This document shows positions 57,824 to 64,000 of a stretch of 64,000 nt of DNA, one piece after another; within the stretch, counting starts at the first letter, position 1, and the number at the start of each line of letters is the position of its first letter. Under the pieces are notes generated by a model. The model was not told where the DNA came from and did no database searches. It saw nothing but the letters and a program-made list of their open reading frames with translations. The DNA comes from Oscillospiraceae bacterium (lineage in GTDB: Bacteria; Bacillota; Clostridia; Oscillospirales; Ruminococcaceae), in NCBI GenBank assembly GCA_009778065.1, contig WRKM01000001.1:62001-126000 (forward strand), given 5' to 3'. A program made the position numbers and the translations under genes.

Positions 57824-59070
57824 ATGGAGTCCTTTGTTTTAAGTATATAGCTTGAACCCGCCGCACTTTCAATCACGCCGTCTATTTCGAGTTCAAGCAG
57901 TAATTCCGAAAGCTCGTTTACAGACAGAGCCGAATTTTCGGCTAAAAAATCCACGGTTTTCGAGCCGTCTTTTAGTAGCTCGGCTATTGTCAGAGCATTT
58001 CCCTCAAGTGCAGACAGGTCTGCTTCCGGCGGTTTTTCGGGGACTATATTAAACGGCTTTACTGCCGCAGACTTAAATAAGCTTTTTCTGTCGGCGTTGT
58101 TATTAATCTGCCCTGTATCTTTCTCAAAATGCCCCGAACCGTCCTCTGTCTCTTTTCCGCCGCCCGAACTGTATTTAATATCGGTAGCGTCAACATCGGT
58201 ATAATCGGTTAAATACTCATTTAATATGTCGCTATGGTCAAAAACAGGAACAGCACCATCCCGCAGATAATTAATAACGCCTCTAAACCGAGAGCTGAAA
58301 AGATTTGACGGCGGGATACAAAATAGGTCGCGATTTTGGTTTATTGCGTGGCTTGCCGTTATGTGACAACCGCTTTTTTCGGCGGCCTCGATTATTAAAA
58401 CACCGCGTGAGAGACCCGACATTATGCGGTTACGTTCGTTGAAATAACCGCGTTCGCCCCTACTGTACGGCAATAACTCGGTAATCACCGCACCTCCCGA
58501 GTTTATAATTTCGTTGCGAAAGGGTGTTGAAAACTTGGGATAATCCACCGCAAAGCCGCAGGCAAGCGTCCCGATTGTACGCCCTTTTACCTCTACGGCG
58601 GCGGTGTGGGCGGCTTTGTCAATCCCTACAGCCATACCGCTCACAATAGTCACGCCCGCTTTAGCGAGCTTACGGCAGAGGTTTTGTGTGACTTTCAGGC
58701 TGTAATCGCACGCATCGCGTGTTCCGATGACGGTTATGCAGAGCTGTTCATCCGCAGGCAGAGAACCCGAAACAAAAAGCACAATCGGCGGATTGTATAT
58801 ATTTTTAAGTGCGGTCGGATAATCGTCGTCCGTAAGTGTCAGTATGCGATAATTATATTCGGTGCAGATTTGCATAATCTCCTGCGATTTTTCAAGAGAC
58901 GCTGTTTTAAGGTTCTCGGCTTCGCCGGGTTTCAGAAGCTTCACGTTCCCGCCGAGCTTACCGAAGGCTTCATAGACCGCTTCGGGAGAGCCGTAATGAC
59001 GTATTAACTGAATGGAGCGCGGGTTAGCCGCGCCCATTACTTGAAGAAGCCATAGATAGTGTTCGTTCAT
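57820..59070 (-). CDS. dprA: DNA processing protein DprA
   Basis: About 416 residues. A short N-terminal helical (SAM-like) domain precedes the Rossmann-like core that binds single-stranded DNA and loads RecA: VIGTRDACDYSLKVTQNLCR, GVTIVSGMAVGIDKAAHTAA, GTLACGFAVDYPKF, FNERNRIMSGLSRGVLIIEA and SGCHITASHAINQNRDLFCI. A Ser/Gly-rich linker and a C-terminal winged helix follow (LSVNELSELLLELEIDGVIE). DprA acts in natural transformation; with the pilus locus it could be part of DNA uptake, but no comEA/comEC is seen here. Its ATG lies 1 bp after the acyl-CoA synthetase stop. Confidence 0.95.
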   Translation of the reverse strand: MNEHYLWLLQVMGAANPRSIQLIRHYGSPEAVYEAFGKLGGNVKLLKPGEAENLKTASLEKSQEIMQICTEYNYRILTLTDDDYPTALKNIYNPPIVLFVSGSLPADEQLCITVIGTRDACDYSLKVTQNLCRKLAKAGVTIVSGMAVGIDKAAHTAAVEVKGRTIGTLACGFAVDYPKFSTPFRNEIINSGGAVITELLPYSRGERGYFNERNRIMSGLSRGVLIIEAAEKSGCHITASHAINQNRDLFCIPPSNLFSSRFRGVINYLRDGAVPVFDHSDILNEYLTDYTDVDATDIKYSSGGGKETEDGSGHFEKDTGQINNNADRKSLFKSAAVKPFNIVPEKPPEADLSALEGNALTIAELLKDGSKTVDFLAENSALSVNELSELLLELEIDGVIESAAGSSYILKTKDSI

Positions 59071-59071
59071 T

Positions 59072-60721
59072 TTACTTATCTTCCCCTCTAATCTGAACAC
59101 GTCTGATTTTCCCACTGATTGTCTTAGGCAGTTCGGTGACAAACTCGATTATACGCGGGTATTTATAGGGTGCGGTGTTGTCTGTTACGTGTTTTTGAAG
59201 CTCTTTCACGAGTTCGGGGCTTCCCTCAGCGTCTTTGACAAGTACCACGGTAGCTTTAACCACCTGTCCGCGGACGGGGTCAGGCGCGCCCGTCACGGCA
59301 CACTCAAGCACGAGCGGGTGGGTCATCAGCACGCTTTCGACCTCGAAAGGTCCTATGCGGTAGCCCGAAGACTTAATTATATCGTCGTTTCTGCCCACAT
59401 ACCAGAAGTAGCCATCCTCGTCTTTCCATGCGGTATCACCTGTATGATACAGTCCATCATGCCATACAGAGTCGGTCAGTTCATCGTTTTTGTGGTAGCC
59501 GCCGAAAAGCCCATCGTCGCCTCTTTCGCATTTTATGCAGATTTCACCGACCTCACCTACAGGGACAGGCTCGCCGTTTTCGTCATATATATTAATGTCG
59601 TAAAGCGGCATGGGTTTTCCCATAGAACCGGGCTTGGGTTCGGTACCGGGCAGGTTTGACACCATTATGACTGTTTCGGTCTGCCCGAAGCCTTCCATCA
59701 TTTTATGACCTGTGAACTCGTACCATCGCTCAAAAACCTCGGGATTCAGAGCTTCGCCCGCCGTACAGCAGTATTCAAGCGCGGAAAGGTCAAAGCTCTT
59801 TACGTCCTCCTGAATAAAAAATCTATACATGGTCGGCGGCGCACAGAAAGAAGTGACTTTATATTTTGAGACTACACTAAGCATATCTAATGGGTTAAAC
59901 CTGTCATAATCGTATACGAAAACCGCGCTGCCCATAAGAAACTGACCGTACATCTTTCCCCACATGGCTTTTGCCCAACCGGTGTCGGCAATAGTCAGAT
60001 GAAGCCCGTCATATCTGTTGTTAAGCCACATAGCGGTTTGAGTATGCGCCAAGCCGTAACGATGATTGTGGTGAACCATTTTCGGATAACCTGTTGTACC
60101 TGATGTAAAATAAAGCACAAGCATATCACGGGCGTTTGTATTTGCGCGATTCATGAAATCGGGTTGCTTCTCTATTTCGGCATCAAAGTCAATCCAGCCG
60201 TCTCTTTGCGTGTTACCGACTACAAATTTTCCGACAAGCACGCCGCCCGACTCTTTGTCGGCATCCTCGGCATTTTGAGCTACCTTCGGGTCGTCTCCGG
60301 TTATGACTATATGCTTTATTTCCGCTTGTTCAAAACGATAAATATAGTCCTTAGGGGTTAGCATATGCGTTGCGGGTACGGCGATTGCGCCGATTTTCTC
60401 AAGTCCGAGCATAGCGAGCCAAAACTGATAATGTCCTTTAAGCACGAGCATAACCGTGTCGCCGTATTTTACACCTTTTGAAGTGAAAAGGTTCGCCGCT
60501 TTAGTAGAATACTCCGACAGCTGTGCGAAGGTAAAAGTACGCTCGAAGCCTTTAGGGTTGGTATAAACAAGTGCCCGCGCGTTCGGCTCAAGCTCCGCAT
60601 ATTTGTCGATTATATCATAAGCAAAGTTAAAATTATCGGGACATTTAATTTTAAAATCGGTTATAGCCCCGTTTTCATCACAGGTTGTTTCTATGAAATT
60701 TTTATAATAGTCTTTGAGCAT
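59072..60721 (-). CDS. AMP-forming acyl-CoA synthetase (MACS-type)
   Basis: A 549-residue ligase that activates a carboxylic acid with ATP and joins it to CoA. AMP-binding motifs are clear: VLYFTSGTTGYPKMV (about residues 193-207), EGFGQTETVIMVSNLPG, YHTGDTAWKDEDGYFWYVGR and PKTISGKIRRVQIRG with the catalytic lysine. It resembles medium-chain/acetyl-type synthetases of Clostridia that are paired with an XRE-cupin regulator, as here (13 bp upstream). The exact acid is unknown. Confidence 0.92.
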   Translation of the reverse strand: MLKDYYKNFIETTCDENGAITDFKIKCPDNFNFAYDIIDKYAELEPNARALVYTNPKGFERTFTFAQLSEYSTKAANLFTSKGVKYGDTVMLVLKGHYQFWLAMLGLEKIGAIAVPATHMLTPKDYIYRFEQAEIKHIVITGDDPKVAQNAEDADKESGGVLVGKFVVGNTQRDGWIDFDAEIEKQPDFMNRANTNARDMLVLYFTSGTTGYPKMVHHNHRYGLAHTQTAMWLNNRYDGLHLTIADTGWAKAMWGKMYGQFLMGSAVFVYDYDRFNPLDMLSVVSKYKVTSFCAPPTMYRFFIQEDVKSFDLSALEYCCTAGEALNPEVFERWYEFTGHKMMEGFGQTETVIMVSNLPGTEPKPGSMGKPMPLYDINIYDENGEPVPVGEVGEICIKCERGDDGLFGGYHKNDELTDSVWHDGLYHTGDTAWKDEDGYFWYVGRNDDIIKSSGYRIGPFEVESVLMTHPLVLECAVTGAPDPVRGQVVKATVVLVKDAEGSPELVKELQKHVTDNTAPYKYPRIIEFVTELPKTISGKIRRVQIRGEDK

Positions 60722-60734
60722 TGTCTTTCCCCCT

Positions 60735-61295
60735 CTATATTAATACAGCCAAAAATTCGCAGTCCGCGCCGCCGTATGCGACCATGCCGTGAGGTTGTGA
60801 ACTGTCGAAATACACGCAGTCGCCCTCTTCAAGAATCTCGGTTTTATCTCCGATTATAAACTTAAGCTTGCCTTTTATAATAAAGTTCATCTCCTGCCCT
60901 GCGTGGCTTGACATATGGACAGGACAGTCTTTTTCAGATTCACAATGCGGCGCAGTAACGAGCAGAGGCTCGACCTTCTTTGATTTAAACAGATAAGCCA
61001 TATGCTGATAGACGAAGCCGGCTCGCCTGTCAATAGGCAAACCTTTACCGCTTTTTACAACGCTGTATTTTTGGAGGCGCGGCTCACTCCCCGTAAGCAG
61101 TTCAATAAGCTCAACGCCAAGCGCGTGAGCGGCGTCGTTGAGGAAAGACAGCGAAAAATCCTTTTCGCCGTTTTCGAGAGAGATATATTCATCAAGCGGG
61201 GTTTTTGTTTTTTCGGACATAGCTTGGGCAGTTATGTCTAAACATTCGCGGGTGGCTTTAAGACGCGCAGAAACGTCTTTAATTTCATAGTTCAT
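60735..61295 (-). CDS. XRE-cupin transcriptional regulator
   Basis: A 186-residue protein with an N-terminal helix-turn-helix (ATRECLDITAQAMSEKTKTP) and a C-terminal cupin domain (HMSSHAGQEMNFIIKGKLKF; LEEGDCVYFDSSQPHGMV) that should sense a small ligand. It is first in an operon with the acyl-CoA synthetase, so control of that gene by an acyl or acid ligand is likely (inference). ATG 61295 is chosen because GAGGTG lies 6 nt upstream; a GTG at 61304 is within that RBS. Confidence 0.9.
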   Translation of the reverse strand: MNYEIKDVSARLKATRECLDITAQAMSEKTKTPLDEYISLENGEKDFSLSFLNDAAHALGVELIELLTGSEPRLQKYSVVKSGKGLPIDRRAGFVYQHMAYLFKSKKVEPLLVTAPHCESEKDCPVHMSSHAGQEMNFIIKGKLKFIIGDKTEILEEGDCVYFDSSQPHGMVAYGGADCEFLAVLI

Positions 61296-61319
61296 CCTTT
61301 TCACCTCGTTTATAGTTTA

Positions 61320-61361
61320 GTTGCGACTTTGCCGCAACCATAGTCGTTTTCACAGACTATG
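61320..61361 (-). promoter_or_regulatory. Twin hairpins in the XRE-cupin leader
   Basis: Two adjacent perfect stems, GTTGCG/CGCAAC (61320-61338) and CATAGTC/GACTATG (61339-61361), occupy the 5' leader between the promoter and the RBS. They could be operators or an mRNA structure. Confidence 0.5.
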
Positions 61362-61382
61362 ATAAAAGTTTTTCTCTTCCTT

Positions 61383-61411
61383 ATTCTACCATAGAACTCA
61401 TTAAAAATCAA
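61383..61411 (-). promoter_or_regulatory. Sigma-A promoter of the XRE-cupin operon
   Basis: TTGATT (61411-61406), 17-bp spacer, TAGAAT (61388-61383) on the minus strand. Confidence 0.78.
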
Positions 61412-61441
61412 GCCCATAGCAAAGAAAAAGCTTAACAAACG

Positions 61442-62479
61442 CTACCTTTGTACTCGTCCCGAGCCGTCACCGCCCATAAGCTTTTCAACCTCGCCTACTT
61501 TCACGCGGTTTATATCGCCCTGAATCGTGTGCTTCAGACAACTCGCCGCCACAGCGAATTCGAGAGCTTTTTGCGGCTCATCATACGCCGAAAGCCCGTA
61601 GATTAAACCCGCGCCGAACGAATCTCCTCCACCCACGCGGTCAACTATATCGGTGAGCTCATATTTTTTGCTTAGATAGAAATTCTTTCCGTCGTTTAGG
61701 CAAGCCGCCCAATTATTAATATTCGCACTCTTACTTTCGCGCAGGGTTATTGCTATGTATTTTAAATTCGGGAACTCCGCCATTACTTGATTGCCGAGCT
61801 TTTTGTAAGCGTCTGTGCAAAGCTCGCCCTTTGTAACGCTTTCATCTGATTTTATTCCGAGCGACTTTTGGCAGTCCTCTTCGTTGGCTATTCCGACATG
61901 AACGTATTTAAACAACTCGCGCATAACCTCAGGCGCGGCTTTGCCGTATTTCCACAGTTTTGCGCGGAAATTTAAGTCGCAGGAAACCGTAAGCCCCATT
62001 TCATTTGCGATTTTTACAGCTTCTAAGGAAGCATCCGCCGCGCTTTGACTGAGCGAAGGGGTAATTCCCGTGATGTGAAACCAATCTGTACCCGTAAAAA
62101 CCTCACGCCAGTTTATATCACTCGTTTTAACCTGCGAAATAAGCGAACCCTCACGGTCATAAATAACATTTGAGGCGCGTTGATTAGAGCCTGTTTCGAG
62201 AAAATATATGCCGAGCCTGCCGCTTTTTCTCAAAACCGCACCGGTGTCAACGCCGAAACGCCGCAGTTCTCCGATACAGGCATCCCCTATATCGTTGTCG
62301 GGTAGAACGCTGACAAATCTTGCCGGAATACCGAACATAGAAAGTGACGCCGCTACATTAGCTTCGCCGCCGCCGAAGGTCGCCTCAAGCGCGGGGCTTT
62401 GAAAAAGCCTTTCAAAATTCGGGGATTTCAGACGAAGCATTATCTCCCCGAAGGTTACGGCTTGTCTTATTTTTTTCAT
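61442..62479 (-). CDS. kdgK: 2-keto-3-deoxygluconate kinase (PfkB family)
   Basis: A 345-residue sugar kinase. The start [20 protein letters not shown] with [16 protein letters not shown] is typical of KDG kinases, and [17 protein letters not shown] (about residues 280-296) is the PfkB signature with the catalytic aspartate. It would phosphorylate the 2-keto-3-deoxygluconate made by UxuA, linking to the uronate genes at the other end of the window. It follows trpS by 26 bp, an unrelated partner. RBS GGAGG. Confidence 0.92.
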   Translation of the reverse strand: MKKIRQAVTFGEIMLRLKSPNFERLFQSPALEATFGGGEANVAASLSMFGIPARFVSVLPDNDIGDACIGELRRFGVDTGAVLRKSGRLGIYFLETGSNQRASNVIYDREGSLISQVKTSDINWREVFTGTDWFHITGITPSLSQSAADASLEAVKIANEMGLTVSCDLNFRAKLWKYGKAAPEVMRELFKYVHVGIANEEDCQKSLGIKSDESVTKGELCTDAYKKLGNQVMAEFPNLKYIAITLRESKSANINNWAACLNDGKNFYLSKKYELTDIVDRVGGGDSFGAGLIYGLSAYDEPQKALEFAVAASCLKHTIQGDINRVKVGEVEKLMGGDGSGRVQR

Positions 62480-62505
62480 GGTGTCCTCCTACATATTATG
62501 TTTTA

Positions 62506-63519
62506 TTAAACCTGTAAAAACCCGATTTTCTCCCGTGCGGCGTTAAGTGTCGGTCTCGCCGCCGCAGATGCTTTTTCCGCACCTTTTCTCATACATGCTT
62601 CAAGGTACTCGCCGTCTGTTCTTAGTTTTTTGTATTCTTCTTGAATCGGGGTAAGCAGAGCGGCGACGCTTTCGCCTACGGCTGTTTTAAAATCGCCGTA
62701 GCCTCTACCGTCGAACTCTTTTTGAATTTCGTCAAAGCTTTTGTCTGCCGCCGCCGCGTAGATTGACATCAGACTGTTTATTCCCGCCTTAGTTTCGTCG
62801 TTTTCGCGGTATTCGACTTTTGCCTCGCTGTCTGTGACGGCGCGTTTGAATTTTTTTATAACAACGTCCTTGTCGTCGAGCATGAACACGGCGGCATTCG
62901 CGTTTTCGTCTGATTTCGACATTTTTTTGAGCGGCTCGGAGAGGGACATTATTTTTGCGGTATTTTGGGTGATGTAAGGTTCGGGAAGCTTAAACGTCTC
63001 GCCATGTGCATTATTAAATCGTTGGGCAATGTTACGTGCCAACTCAAGATGTTGCTTCTGGTCCTTACCTACAGGCACAAAGTCGGCTTGATAGATTAAA
63101 ATATCAGCCGCTTGAAGCACGGGATAACTGAATAAACCTATGTTGCTTTCTCCCTCTTTATAACTGACTGTTTTTTCTTTAAACTGAGTCATACGCGAAA
63201 GTTCCCCGAACTGCGCGTAGCAACCCAAAATCCACGCTAATTCCGAGTGTTCGGGGACATGGCTCTGTACAAAGAGTGCGGACTTTTCCGCATCAAGCCC
63301 CATAGCCAAAAACAAGGCATAACAGCTTAAAATCTGCTCCCTAAAGGCTTTGGGGTCTTGCCTTATTGTAATCGCATGCAGGTCAGCAAGAAAATAGAAG
63401 GAAGAAAGCTCGCCGCTCTCCTGTGACTTAACCCAGTTTTTTACTGCTCCGAAGTAGTTACCTATATGAGGTATGTTTGTGGGTTGTATACCGCTGAGGA
63501 ATACTTTTTTATTTTGCAT
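62506..63519 (-). CDS. trpS: Tryptophanyl-tRNA synthetase
   Basis: A 337-residue class I aminoacyl-tRNA synthetase. GIQPTNIPHIGNYFGA carries the HIGH-like motif, LFVQSHVPEHSELAW and FVPVGKDQKQHLELARNIA are typical, and MSLSEPLKKMSKSDENA holds KMSKS. Length and motif spacing are those of the standard bacterial enzyme. No T-box is present in the short upstream gap, so it is probably expressed with the aminotransferase gene 13 bp upstream. RBS TAGGAG. Confidence 0.97.
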   Translation of the reverse strand: MQNKKVFLSGIQPTNIPHIGNYFGAVKNWVKSQESGELSSFYFLADLHAITIRQDPKAFREQILSCYALFLAMGLDAEKSALFVQSHVPEHSELAWILGCYAQFGELSRMTQFKEKTVSYKEGESNIGLFSYPVLQAADILIYQADFVPVGKDQKQHLELARNIAQRFNNAHGETFKLPEPYITQNTAKIMSLSEPLKKMSKSDENANAAVFMLDDKDVVIKKFKRAVTDSEAKVEYRENDETKAGINSLMSIYAAAADKSFDEIQKEFDGRGYGDFKTAVGESVAALLTPIQEEYKKLRTDGEYLEACMRKGAEKASAAARPTLNAAREKIGFLQV

Positions 63520-63532
63520 TATCGTTCGTCTC

Positions 63533-64000
63533 CTAAACTTTATAATAACATTCTTTGAGTATTTCTACGCCTTTTTCTATTTGTTCATCGGAGGGCGTAG
63601 CGTATGTCATGCGAAATGACATGCTTTTTTCACTTTCATCGACTGAAAAGGCGTTGCCAGGAACAATGGCGACCTTGTTCTTAACGGCTTTTCGCGAAAA
63701 CTCTACGCTATCCCCGAAAGGCAGTGTCCCCCAGACGAACAGTCCGCCCTCCGGTTCGGTGAACTTTACCTGTACGGGGAAATTGAATTTAAGGCTGTTA
63801 AGCATTAGGTCTCGCTTACGCTTATATACCTGCCGAAGTCCCTCAAGATATTCGTCAAAGCCGTCACTCGTAATAAATCTGTACGCGAGCATTTGTGCTA
63901 AGATATTAGTATGTACGGTACTGCATTGAAGCGCGGCGACACTTTTTTGCACAATTCCCTCAGGCGCACACATGAACCCCACCCGAAGCCCCGGCGAAAT
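63533..64000 (-). CDS. PLP-dependent aminotransferase (class I/II), C-terminal part, runs off window
   Basis: About 155 C-terminal codons. The reading frame continues to the edge with ISPGLRVGFMCAPEG, the segment just after the PLP lysine in this family. Then come QCSTVHTNILAQMLAY, TEPEGGLFVWGTLP and VAIVPGNAFSVDES with the carboxylate-binding Arg in SFRMTYATPSDEQIE. It fits the 2-aminoadipate/aromatic aminotransferase-like group (MocR-free). Substrate cannot be judged from this fragment. Confidence 0.88.
   Translation of the reverse strand: MSPGLRVGFMCAPEGIVQKSVAALQCSTVHTNILAQMLAYRFITSDGFDEYLEGLRQVYKRKRDLMLNSLKFNFPVQVKFTEPEGGLFVWGTLPFGDSVEFSRKAVKNKVAIVPGNAFSVDESEKSMSFRMTYATPSDEQIEKGVEILKECYYKV

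Overview
The window looks like chromosome from a spore-forming, Gram-positive Clostridia bacterium, probably of the Oscillospiraceae/Ruminococcaceae type. The case rests on sporulation genes (dpaA-dpaB, a pdaA-like deacetylase, spoIIE), the gene order dgt-dnaG-rpoD, an IreB/DivIVA pair, LPxTG-like and dockerin-bearing surface proteins, strong AGGAGG-type ribosome binding sites, and about eighteen sigma-A promoters that all have 17-bp spacers. Base composition is moderate. I see no transposase, integrase, rRNA, bona fide tRNA or CRISPR array. Genus-level placement is inference.

Layout. 1-2.9 kb: hexuronate catabolism (uxaC-uxuA-uxuB, minus); the next pathway enzyme, KDG kinase, lies at 61.4-62.5 kb. 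3.0-4.5 kb: dipicolinate synthase dpaAB. 4.5-5.6 kb: a YhcG-type PD-(D/E)XK nuclease. 5.8-9.7 kb: a two-gene surface-protein operon and a secreted amidase that appears to be translated from a leaderless mRNA. 9.9-10.9 kb: a zinc-ribbon gene whose 5' region holds a tRNA-like sequence, behind a SigH-like sigma factor. 11-15 kb: a long DivIVA-domain coiled-coil protein, IreB and a PdaA-like deacetylase. 15-28.5 kb: a type IV pilus/type II secretion-like locus (pilB, pilD, three cysteine-rich pseudopilins, pilO, a pilM-pilN fusion, pilC), without a visible major pilin or PilT. 28.6-36.3 kb: dgt-dnaG-rpoD-ftsA-like-GH26. 36.4-37 kb: rpmE and rpmB.

37-41.2 kb: an XRE/TPR regulator facing an NfeD-flotillin operon, with near-identical palindromes at both promoters, then a surface protein. 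41.4-45.6 kb: recJ-rel. 45.6-50.2 kb: an accessory-looking surface-protein region with an Asn-rich repeat protein flanked by long inverted repeats, a small sorted protein and a dockerin protein. 50.3-53.8 kb: spoIIE and a YetF/DUF4363 pair. 53.8-57 kb: an orphan RelB-type antitoxin, an unidentified structured RNA candidate, LemA and two DUF3137 paralogues. 57-61.4 kb: an XRE-cupin-led operon (acyl-CoA synthetase, dprA, amidohydrolase). 61.4-64 kb: kdgK, trpS and a truncated aminotransferase.

How the parts relate. Several gene sets concern the cell surface: the pilus-like machine, membrane-microdomain scaffolding (NfeD/flotillin), wall hydrolase and deacetylase, and anchored or dockerin proteins. 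The three most unusual signals are the tRNA-like leader of the zinc-ribbon gene, the paired operators of the XRE/flotillin module, and the cysteine-rich pseudopilin trio with a beta-helix-like tip protein.
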